From assembly GCF_000189635.1 (NCBI RefSeq), contig NW_002476432.1, positions 1 to 64,000 of the forward strand: 64,000 nt of DNA, read 5' to 3'. A model generated the notes under the pieces. That model had not been told where the DNA came from. It did not search any database and saw only the letters and a list, made by a program, of their open reading frames with translations. A program made the position numbers and the translations under genes. This DNA comes from Tetrahymena thermophila SB210. Lineage: Eukaryota; Ciliophora; Oligohymenophorea; Hymenostomatida; Tetrahymenidae. Shown one piece after another: positions 51,706-62,201 of this stretch; positions within the stretch are counted from its first letter, which is position 1, and each line of letters starts with the position of its first letter.

Positions 51706-52443
51706 TCAGACAGTGGGAAGGTAGATGGGTTGGGAAGTAGAGCAGGAAGATTGCTTGGTGCAGGGTTAAGAAATGACACCAGTTAAAGCCTTGTTGAAGT
51801 ACATGTCGACTGCAAAGAGCATTTGTTAGCCATTGACCTTCTTGCATTGTAAGAAAACAGGACCTCCGAAACCAGATTCTAAAGCACTTTAGACTTATTA
51901 GACAGTGTAAGATTTGCTGTCAGAGGGAACGATGTTCTTAGCAGCTAAAGCAGAGATGGGATTGTATTTCTTGTGTAAGTCAGTAGCAACGGTGAAGTAT
52001 TAGTTTTAGTCATTACCGTAGCAAGTACCGTGCTTGGTCCATTCGTGGTCCAAGAAAGTTTAGGTGCTTGAGTAGAGACCAACCCAGTAAGTATCCATGT
52101 AGTTCTTGGTGGGTTGACTGATGTTAGAGAAGGAGAAGTGAGTGTTACCACAATCTTAAGGATAGCTGCATTGATTGCTTTCCAAACCAGAGGGCCAGAG
52201 ACCGTGGAGGTTGAAGTTCTTGGAGTCGAAGTTACCCATGTAAGAAGGAGTGCACTTGTTGACCTTGCAAACAGTACCAGGCCATTCTCTTTCAAAGGCA
52301 AAGTAAGTGTAAGATCCTTAGACACCTGCAGAGACCTTATTATTCTTTTAGAGGTTGTTTGAATTAGAGTTCAATTAGAAAGCGAAGAGAGTGCCAGTAG
52401 CAACTAAGGTGGCAATTAAAGCGATAATAATAGTTTTGCTCAT
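51706..52443 (-). CDS. Secreted ribonuclease T2
   Basis: A 245-codon intron-less frame from ATG 52443 to TGA 51706-51708. Residues 1-22 (MSKTIIIALIATLVATGTLFAF) form a signal peptide. Both RNase T2 active-site blocks are exact: FNLHGLWP with H80, and HEWTKHGTC at 133-141 with H133, E134 and H138. Cysteines typical of the family are present. Length agrees with single-domain T2 enzymes. T2 enzymes cleave single-stranded RNA in acidic compartments; in Tetrahymena, T2 enzymes are known to cut tRNA during starvation, so a lysosomal or secreted role is likely. Codon use differs from neighbouring genes: many C-ending codons (ACC, AAC, TAC, CTC, AAG), which suggests high expression. Gln is still often TAA. 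Confidence 0.95.
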
Positions 52444-54419
52444 TATAATTGTAGAAGCTATAGTTTGTGTTTTTATTAAGATTTATTTTATTTATTTGTT
52501 TGCTTTTTTAATTTTTATCAAATTTTCAATTATCCAATATTTAAATAATTCCAATAACCCCCACCTCGGTCCCCTTTTTTTTTTTTAATCAGTCGATTAA
52601 TTAATATTTGATTGATTGTATATATGTATGTATATTAGCAAATCCTATTTCTGGAAAATAAATAAACAAATAATTAATTAAAAAGGGGGCCCAATAAATA
52701 AAACAAATTAAGTAATAAATTATTAAAAAAAACTGACTATGAATTCTGATTGAAAATTTTACTATGAACATTCTTCCTTGTATAAGCCTGTGTTTGACTT
52801 ACACCTTTCATTCATTCATTTATTAATTAAATTAATAATTTCAAAACTGAAAATAAACAAAAAAGACAAATTCATTCATTCACTCAAAAAAACAAACTAA
52901 TAAAATTAAAAGTTAGTTTCAATCATTTCGGAATAAATTTATAAAAGATAGATGTAAATTATATATTAAACATCGTCAGCGACGGCTGCTTAGATTTCAT
53001 TAAATTCAGCCAAATTTTAATCATGCAGCCATTCATTCATTTATAAATAGATAAATTAATAAACAAGCTAACACGCTTTTATGTTTTATTCATAAATTAA
53101 GTATATGAAAGGTGGGGGTACTTGCTTATTCATGGTGAATAAAGTTATGTGAGTGGGACCATGATATTAAATGTAATGTAGTTGAATCATTTTAAATAAA
53201 TAAATAAATTTTAACTACTTATTACTTGTACTATATTTTTAGCACTTTACAAAGGTAGCTAAAATATTCATTCATTTATAACAAAAAATTTGTGCTTGCT
53301 TTAATATCTAAAATACCAGCAATAAACAAACAAATAGATAAAGATAGAAGCCAATTTAGGTGCAAAAACAAAAAATGAATATAAAAATAGTCTTTCTTAT
53401 AAAATATCCTTTTCTTAAGACAGCTAAATTTAAAATTTTATTTGATCAATGATTCTTTTAACTTATATCTTAATTTCTCTCTAATAAGTTATTCACCCCT
53501 AATCAGCAAATTAGTTTGAAGTTTACATATTTTGTTAGCTTTGTAATTTCTTATTTCGTCTTAAATTTAATGTATAATAATGCAAATTTATCAAAATAAT
53601 AAGGAAGACGATAAGAAATTAAATGAGTGAAAAATGTCTTATCAAAAATTGTATTTTCTCCTAATCTTGTTATTTTCACTGTGTTTAATTATGAAAGATA
53701 CTTAAAGATAAATAAATATCTTTATTTTAAACAAAATCTTATTTTTAACTTACTTTTTTATTGGTTCTTTCAGGAGAATTTTAACTCTTCTAGTTAATAT
53801 CTTTATGTAATTTACAAGGATTAATTCTAAATAAATAAATAATCAAAATCGACTCTATGAATTCAGGTTTAAAATATAATTTTTATATCCTACTTATCTT
53901 TTCTTTAAAACATAAAACAATTACTCTAAATCCTTATAAAATATTTCTTAAAAACAACAGTTTGAAAAAATTGAATCTTTTTAGCAGGTCTCTTGTATAT
54001 TTGCAGCAGGTTTTCCTTTAGCTAATTTTTCTAAACTTTTTTTTTGTTAATTTTTTGAGCTATTTTAAATCCTTATAGAAACCTTTAAATTGAAATTTGA
54101 AAAACTCTTAAATCTATTTCGGAGGGTAAAACCAATTGTTTGTTATTTTCTTTTTTACAAAATTTAACAGGGTTTAATGAGAGTAGAATTTTATTTAAAT
54201 TTAAAAAGTAGAAAGGAAATAAATTGGCGCAAAGTTATAAAAAAAAATATTAATAAATAAAGCAGTAAATATTGATAGCTATATTTCAATACAATAAGTG
54301 ATTGTGCAATTTATAATAACAAAAATACACATGTATTATTTATTTACTTTCTTTCATTCTATTTTAACTTGATTTGTTTTATTATTATTATTTTTTTTTT
54401 GATTTGTTTTTATTTTTCT
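52444..54419. other. A+T-rich intergenic region
   Basis: No coding frame. A short GC-richer patch around 52555-52575 and ATTC/AAAT microsatellites are the only visible features. The RNase T2 promoter lies right of 52443. Confidence 0.5.
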
Positions 54420-55208
54420 TCAAAATGATATGAATTCGAAATTTCCACCACATTCATTTCTTTGTTCGTACAGTTTCATTTATGGCATAATCTAACTAGC
54501 AAATTCATTGTACAAAGTAGTGTTGAAATTGGGATTTCCTTATTGATCTCCTGTCCATATCAAAGGGTAGTAATAAATTGGATAATCCTTATCTTCTGAG
54601 TTGCAAGACTGAGCACCTCCAAATAGATGAGTCCATTCATAAAAATTTGTTTGAACTCCAAAATCTTGCAAATAAGTCAACTGCAACATGTTTTTTACAT
54701 CGCTAAAGAAATTGCAATTAAATTCATAATTATGGCCTCTCCATTGCATGCAGCTTTTCAAAGGAGAATCAAATTTGATTATAATATTCTTTCTTAAATT
54801 CATGTCGAATTTCATTCTATTCGAATCATTTAATGTTTGATTGGTGTAAATTGGAATGTTATAAAAGAAATTTTGCATGATCTTATTAAGATAAAGAGTT
54901 GTATTTTACATCGTAGGGCAAATAGATATAGATAAATCTATCACTTTGTAGCCAGCAGCAACAGCATTGTAATAATTTTCAAAGAAGAAAGGATTAGGAG
55001 CATTATTTTCGAATGCTGAAATTACAATGTAATCCTTGTATCCTTTTCCTCTAAGACAGCTAAGCTGAGATTAAGAAGTCCTCGAAGACACAGCAACTCC
55101 TCTGTTAGGAAACACTCTGCTATGAGCTTCTGAAGCTGCTCCTTAATCTACGATTAAAAAGAACAAAAATACAACAACAGCGAAAAACCTTGTTATTACT
55201 TTAATCAT
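54420..55208 (-). CDS. Secreted GH25 lysozyme-like protein
   Basis: An intron-less frame of 262 codons from ATG 55208 to TGA 54420-54422. The N-terminus (MIKVITRFFAVVVFLFFLIV) is a signal peptide. Residues 36-100 follow the pattern of protist and nematode GH25-type lysozymes: RGVAVSSRTSQSQLSCLRGK, GYKDYIVISAF, then NAVAAGYKVIDLSISICPT. These correspond to the start of the barrel, the conserved Cys and the A-A/N-A-G-Y/F-x-V strand. Later Trp/Tyr-rich segments (YEWTHLFGGAQSC, PLIWTGD) would line the cleft. The Asp expected in the G-x-D-V-S element is Ala here (A39), so catalysis may be lost or use another residue. A lysosomal or bacteria-digesting role would suit a phagotroph. Family assignment is by pattern memory only. 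Confidence 0.7.
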
Positions 55209-58200
55209 CTCAACTAAAAAATTTTATTTTGTAAAAAGAGTAGATTTTGAATATTTGCTTATAATCGAAAGAAAGAAAGGATGTATGCATGCATACCCAC
55301 CAATTAAAAAATAATATATATAAACTATTCTATATAAATATTAAAATCAGTATCCAACAAATTTCCTACTACAAAAAGGAATTATTGATTGAAGGAATTA
55401 CTTTGAAAAAATTGAATCAAATTGAGTTATTAATTGTTAAATAAATATCTCATTCATTTCAAATGATATGTCACTTATGTCTAAAAACTTTGATAAAAAA
55501 TTACAACTATTTTTCTTTTATTTAATTATTTGTATTTGCTAATAAAATAGGATTTTCTTATCTCAAAAAAATTCTTGATTGATTGATTTATTTATTGTTA
55601 TTTGTCTTTTCTCATTTCAAAATTGGTTTTACTCAGAATATATTTTAATAAATATGAATAAAAAATAATATATAAATTCAAAATATAAAAAATCTAATTT
55701 TATGAATATTCTAATTTATTTTCTGAGATGATTGAACGATAAATCTATTTTGATTAATTATAAAAATCTTTTAAAAATATTGATTGAAATAAGCTTAAAA
55801 TTGAATTGTAAATTTTAAAAGAAATATGTTACTTTCAAATGATTAGAAACAAAATATTATTTTTTATGAACAGATAGAAGAACGAACGAATCTGAAAGCA
55901 AAAATAATTAGCTACAATTCAAAAAAGTATTGATTGATGGCTATATATCATTAAATTCATAATTAATGAACTTATTTTTTTAATTTAAAAAGTGATTTTG
56001 AATTTTCGAAACAATCAAAATACTCATTACACACACATCTTCGTCGATTTCTCAAACTAAACCTTACACATCTTATTAATTATCTTTAATATTTTAAAAT
56101 AACAAATAAAAATTAAAATTAATTCTAGATTATTTATGGAATTTTATTGCCAAAATATTTACTCAGTTAATAAAATAAATATTTTTAAATCGGATTTTAA
56201 TAGCTTGAAAGAATTTGATTTATTGAGAATGTATTTATTTATTTATCAATACTTTTAAAAACATCTAAATAAAATTTTTTGTAGACAATAATTTTAAAAT
56301 CATTCTATATATATTAATATCGTATTTATGGGTTTTAGAAAATCTGTAAGCTAATTCAAAAATTGATTTTTAAATTACATTAGAGAAGTTAGAGTTAGTT
56401 AGATAGACTGTAATTAGATTTTAGAGTTTTTTAAATAAGAAAATAGATTGTTTGTAAAGATTGAAAGATAGGAATGAAAATAATTTGTTTAAATAGCTTA
56501 AAATTTTATTAAAAACTATGCATCCATTCAAATAAACATAAGTAACAATTTATTTTTTTTATTATTTTTAAATTAAAAAAAAAATTAATACATTTTATTT
56601 TTGATAACTTTTTGTTATGTTTAAAAATATTTATTTGTTAGTTTTTGACAATATGATTGATTTAAAGAATTCCTGAAAATGTTTGTCAAATATATATTCT
56701 TTTATTATTTAAATTAAATTTGCTTATCTAAAAATTATTTATTTTATCATAAAGAAAATATATTACTTCAACCACTTGTAATAAGCTAATAAAAAAAATA
56801 ATTTAATTTTTTCAAATAATTTCTTTTATAAATTAAAATAAATAAATAAATTACAATTAGCAAATTAACTAATAATATGAAACAATAAAATTTAAAGATT
56901 TTTTATTAAGAATTTATATTTAAATTATTACTGGTTAATTGATTAATATTCAAAAAGAAAATAATTATTTATAAATTAATATCATCAATTTATTTAAATA
57001 TATACATACTTACGTTTGATTATTTTAGCTGATTTAATTATAAAAATAATAATTTGATTTAATCACTTTTATAAATTTTAGTTAAAGTGTAAAATTAATT
57101 AACTAAATCAATAAATCTTTTATAATTTAAAAAGTATTAAAATAATCCTAAAATAAATACATTCTCTTTCATGTTAAATAAAATAAATATTTTGAGTATT
57201 GTTTGGAATTTTAAGTAGGTATTATGTAAGTATTTATGTATAGTAAATGATCAAATATTGAGAAAATTAATCAACTAAAAAATAAATATGCAATCCTTCA
57301 CAAAAATATAAATCTAAGAGTCTTAAATAAATTTAATGTTTTTTAAGGTTAGGAACTTTATTAATTTTTAGCAATTTTTTTTTAATTACACTAACTGTTA
57401 TCATTTTCTGTAAGGAGATAGATATTAAGCTTTTTTATAAAATATGCCTATTTACTCAAGTATTTTTATTCTTAGTACTCTTAAAATTTTATCATTTAGC
57501 ATTCTCATAAATAAAATAAACAATCAAAATTTTTATTAGCTTTTGTTTTTGCTTTTTAAATAAATAAATTGTTTCTTTTTGTTGCATTAAAATAAATTTA
57601 ATAATTATAAATTTTATTTAAATTATTTATTAATTATTATTAACTATGAAAATTTGAAAATAAAATATTTATAAAAATAGGCTATATAGTATAAGATATT
57701 ATTTATCTATTCATTTTTTAGAATGTGAGAGAGAAGAATATCTTTTAACTTACAAATAATGTATCTTACACAATTTGTAATGTTACAATAATTTTACTGT
57801 AAAGTATTTAGTGTATTCACTAATTTTTTAAAGTAAAAAGAAGTATTTTAGAATGAATTTAAATAATTAATATTTTTTCTAAACAAATAAAAAAACAAAC
57901 AAAAATATACCAATAAGTAAAGGTATTTTTATTAAAGTATTACTAACTCAATAGGTTCTAGTATAATTTTATACTAACAATTCATCATATTTCTTTCTAC
58001 TTACATTTGCTTATTTTCATCTTTAAAATGATTCCTTTACTTTTATATATATTTATATCTCAAAATATATTTAAAGGTTTATCAAATTTTATTTTATTTT
58101 AAGTTAATTTTTTAATTTAATTCTAATTCTAAAATTTAATTTTAGCAAATTAATTTGAATACGAAAGATCATGCAAATTTTATTTTAACATTTTTAGATG

Positions 58201-58667
58201 TGTTGGCAATTTAAATAAAGTTTATTTTATGCAAAATAATATTTTATTTTGCCAAATACTTTTTAATCTACTTGTTTTTTAAAAGTATATAAATTGTTTT
58301 TTTACAAGGAATTAATGCAAGATTATTAATCTTTACTATGAAAACATAATAAATCAAAATTTTTAACACATTTCAATTGGGATTTTTAAAAATTGATATT
58401 TGTTGCGAAAAATTCGAATTAAAGTTGTTTGTTAAGCAAGCTATTTATTTTTTGAGTGATTAGCTTGTGTGATGAAAATATTATGAAAAAAGAAAGATTA
58501 GCTGCAAGAAAAATAAATTGATAGAAATATTTATTAATATATTGCGTAGAAAATTGTTAGAAAGATACGCGTTTGCTACGAAATATAAATTATATACATA
58601 TAGTAAGTAATACAAATTTCTTAAAAGTAATTAAATTCGTTTTTCTAGATTTTTATCAATCACTAAC
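55209..58667. other. Long A+T-rich intergenic region
   Basis: About 3.5 kb with no frame of coding character, no GC-richer island and no clear tandem repeat. Short ATTG and ATTT microsatellites are scattered through it. Confidence 0.5.
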
Positions 58668-59152
58668 TCATTCTTGTTGGATTGCAGAGTCATCTTACTT
58701 GGAGAAATCTTCCATTTTATTAATTTGATCGTTTGCAGATGATCCGCCTTCCTTTAATTATTCTTCTTGTTCAAAACTTTAAACATCAAACCCGTTGCGA
58801 GACAAAATATCATTTATTTTATTTTTTAAGAATGCCTTTTCATTGTTTAAAATACGAATTTCCTCATTTGACTTTTCGAATTCATTTAAAACTTTTTGAT
58901 GTTCCTTTTTATTTGTTTGTTTAATTTTAAAATATTAATACTCGTAAATCTAAAACATTCTTTAAAATTATTTTACTTGAAGTAGAAGAGCGTATTTCTT
59001 TTTCAATTTTCTGTATCTCTCTTCGTAATCGTTGGGAAGATTGCTAACTGCTGCTCCTGAAGTCTTTAATAAGAGTTAAAAATAAAGACTGTTTAACATA
59101 AATGCTATACTAAGAAATTGAAATTTACGCTTTGTTGTGCGTTTTAATCCAT
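58668..59152 (-). CDS. INO80 complex subunit E-like protein
   Basis: Exons 59152-59129, 59063-58977 and 58904-58668 join to 115 codons, ending at TGA 58668-58670. The core DYEERYRKLKKKYALLLQ, then EHQKVLNEFEKSNEEIRIL and NNEKAFLKNKINDIL, aligns without gaps with the N-terminal coiled coil of metazoan INO80E (pattern Y-x-x-K-Y-R-x-L-K-x-K-...-EH-...-D/E-K-x-F-L-x-x-R/K-L/I). INO80E is a small subunit of the INO80 chromatin remodeller. The tail is short and acidic. Intron 58976-58905 (72 bp) is in frame and TGA-free, so retention would add 24 residues; the gap-free alignment is why I splice it. Its acceptor reads AAAAAG, not TAG. Exon 1 has only 8 codons. Confidence 0.72.
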
Positions 59153-59724
59153 TTTTGTTCTTTTAATACCTAATTTTGTTTGCTAAGATTTGAAAAAGAT
59201 AAGACAATAATAAGTGAAAGTGCAGTTATTTATTATGTAATTTTATAAAGTTTTAACAAATACAAACAAAAGAAGCAATTTTTATATTTTATTGAAAATA
59301 AAATGCAAGACTAGACAGACCCTTTGCAAACAAATTATATGAAATTTTAAAAAAGTGAGCTAGCTATCTAGCTAATATGAATGTTTTGATTTAATCATTA
59401 AAAAAGAGGATATTTTAAGTCATTTCTACTTTGTACCCTCCCTTCCATTTTATTATTAAAAATTAATCATACAATTTAGCATCACTAATATAGGTAAAAT
59501 TATGTAAAAAGCTTGAATTTTTACTAAGAAATTGAAGCTATCTCTACAAAATTTATTAGTACGATATTAATTTTAATATGTCACTTTGACTTGAAATTTC
59601 ATTAAAATTGCTATAATATCTAACAAATCTCTCTTGAATACTTTAAATGATGTAATAAACCAAATTTTAGTTAAGCAAACGTTAAGGTTGGTGGCTTTAC
59701 TTAATATTCGCCTTTCCTACAACT
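59153..59724. other. Short intergenic region
   Basis: A+T-rich with no coding frame. It contains the promoter side of the INO80E-like gene and leads into the 264-bp tandem repeat. Confidence 0.45.
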
Positions 59725-60511
59725 TTCTTTTTAAAAACCAACATCTCAAAACACCAACTAAAAATAAACCTCAAATATAATTTATCAAAAATAGAATTAA
59801 TCATTAAATTTAAAACCTATTTATTGATTTAAGAGAAACTAAAAATGTCTAATCTAATAGATTTTTTTTTTAAATTATGAGTATTATAGCAAAATACTGA
59901 GAAAAAAGCAAACAAAAAATTTGATAAATTGAAGAGCTTTTCAATCTTTTTAAAAAATCTTATTAATTTAATCAAATTGAGTAAAAATTCTTTTTAAAAA
60001 TCAACATCTCAAAGCACCATCTATCTAAAAATAAACCTCAAATATAATTTATCAAAAATAGAAATAATCATTTAACATTAAACCAATTTATTCATTTAAG
60101 AGAAACTAAAAATGTCTAATCTAATAGATTTTTTTTAAATTATGAATAATATAGCAAAATACTGAGAAAAAAGCAAACAAAAAATTTGATAAATTGAAGA
60201 GCTTTTCAATCTTTTTAAAAAATCTTATTAATTTAATCAAATTGAGTAAAAATTCTTTTTAAAAATCAATATTAAAAATAAACCTCAAATATAATTTATC
60301 AAAAATAGAATTAATCATTAAATTTAAAACCTATTTATTCATTAAATAAAACTAAAAATGTTGTACCAATAGATTTCTTTTTAAATAATACATGTTTAAG
60401 CAAAATACTTAGAAAAAGCAAACAGGAAATTGATAAATTGAAGATTTTTTGAATCTAGATATAAATATTTATTTATTTGATTAATTGAATTGAGTAAAAA
60501 TTAAAATAAAA
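59725..60511. repeat. Three tandem copies of a ~264-bp repeat
   Basis: Copies start at about 59725, 59988 and 60253, each opening with TTCTTTTTAAAAA(C/T)CAA. Copies 1 and 2 are nearly identical over CTCAAATATAATTTATC, the GAGAAACTAAAAATGTCTAA segment and the GCAAACAAAAAATTTGATAA segment. Copy 3 is shortened near its start and more diverged at the end. The units contain short ATG frames but none is conserved as coding; period lengths 263 and 265 are not multiples of three. Confidence 0.88.
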
Positions 60512-61024
60512 ATTTATAAATTATTTATTTATTTATTTTTAAATTTATTTAATTTTTTGTTGTTTAATTAAATATTTTTGAAATAAAGAAATGAATGAAA
60601 TATAATCAAAATAATTAAATTAATTTATTTATTTAGGTACAGATTATATATTTTAATATCACATATACTGCTGCTGCCTACGAATAAAAACTGTTTGAAT
60701 TGAGTTTTAGATCTTTACATAATTTAAATATAGTAATTATTACAATTGTTGTGAATGATAGATAGATAGATAATCTTGTTGGTTATTTAGTTATTTTGTT
60801 AGTCAGTTAGCTTGCTCGCTTAATTGATTGATTGATAGATTGCTAAGCAGCTTTCTAGGAAAAAATAAATCTTGTGATAGATAGCATCTGTTTTTATTTA
60901 GAAAGATACTTTCGTATATATAAATTGTTAGAATAACTAAAAAAAATAGCAAATAATAATTGATTATTATGTTTTTTTGTTTATTTATTTATTTGTTATT
61001 GAAACAAGTGGTAATATTTTTCTC
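60512..61024. other. A+T-rich intergenic region
   Basis: GATA and ATTT microsatellites near 60760-60840; no gene recognised. It contains the 3' side of the Ser/Thr-rich gene. Confidence 0.45.
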
Positions 61025-62011
61025 TCAAATTTTTTTTTTAATCGTAGAAGTCGCTGTAGAATTTCCTTTTGGGATTCCACTTGAGTTTAAAGTTGTTGGA
61101 GATTTAAAATCTGAGCCATTATTTGTTTATACTTTCGTTCCAGTTGTAAGCTGTTTAGTTAAGGAAGGTAAAGTAGTAGTTGTAGATCCAGTTGTGATAG
61201 ATGATTTTTACTCAAAGCTACTTCTTTTTAATTACTTTCTTCTAATTTTTAATAGTCAACAAAAATAAATCAATAAAATATTTTTTATTTTCCTTTTTAA
61301 ATTTTTTTATTTTTTTTAAATTTTATTTAAAAATAATTTAATTTTTTTTAACTTATTTCAATAAAAACTTATTAAACAAATTACTCCACAATAAAGTAGT
61401 TAATTAGTAAAAATTTTGAAAGAAAAATGTAGGGAAATTCAAAAAGAAGTTATTTTAAAAATTATAATTTGAAGTAATTGATTTATATTTTTAGAGTTTA
61501 TAAATAAAGTAAAATTAAAAGTTAATTCTAATATGAATAAAGATTACACTTAGGTGGTAGCTGTTACACTTGAAGTGGTTGTGGTAGTGGTAATACCTGA
61601 ATCTTTTTTGAGAGAAGAAGAACTATATAAAGAAGTTGTTGTGGTAGTTGTATTAGTAATAACTGAATTAGAGTGATTGATTTTAAGTGAAGTAAGTGAG
61701 CTAGTATTATGCGATTGTAGAGATAATTTTGACTTAATACCAGGTTGATTAGTTATACTAGGTGACATATTTATACGAGCAGAATATCTCTTTTTGTAAT
61801 TATGATTAAAGTTGTTGCTGGATAACTCAGATCTGTATATTAGATCGTAGTCATCTTTATTTGTTTTACTATTTTCTTCTCTTTCTTTTAATTCTAAAGC
61901 TATTAATCTCTCTTCGTTCTTTTTTCTATCTTCATCCTATTTTTCAATTTACTTTTGAACTTCTTCACTTTCAAAATCTATTTCGTCTATTTCTTCCATC
62001 ACTTTCTCCAT
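61025..62011 (-). CDS. Ser/Thr-rich protein of unknown function
   Basis: Exons 62011-61548 and 61241-61025 join in frame (phase 2, donor GTAATC, acceptor TTAG) to 226 codons. The first ~75 residues are charged and helical (MEKVMEEIDEIDFESEEVQK, LELKEREE). The rest is Ser/Thr-rich, with TTTTTT tracts, and the second exon continues in the same style (SSITTGSTTTTLPSLTKQL). It ends KKKI and then TGA 61025-61027. No domain or signal peptide is visible. The plus strand is also open at 60960-61268, but its hydrophobic product is the mirror of this Thr/Ser/Pro coding and I reject it. The biased composition makes the model less certain than its neighbours. Confidence 0.62.
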
Positions 62012-62201
62012 TTACTATTTTTAAAAATAAAATTATTTTTTATTTCAATTTCTCTAACAAAACAAAACAAAATAATTATTTTCTTCTTTCAAAAACACTC
62101 TCTGATTTTATATTTTTTCTCTTAAATTATATTTTTTGTGAATGAATTTTGTTAGCAAGCAAAACAAAGAAGATATTTTTTTCTTAAATAAAACCTTAAA
62201 T

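Noticed and set aside
51945..52362. Open frames on both strands inside the RNase T2 gene
   Set aside because: They overlap the T2 frame, which carries both catalytic motifs and a signal peptide; they open because of its C-ending codons.
59690..59710. GGTTGGTGG-like sequence as a ciliate chromosome-breakage site or telomere remnant
   Set aside because: It does not match the Tetrahymena 15-bp breakage sequence, and no GGGGTT repeats occur nearby.
60960..61268. Plus-strand frame of about 100 codons with valine-rich, protein-like sequence
   Set aside because: It mirrors the Thr/Ser/Pro-rich second exon of the minus-strand gene 61025-62011. The minus strand joins in frame with a proper GTAATC...TTAG intron, so the plus frame is a shadow.
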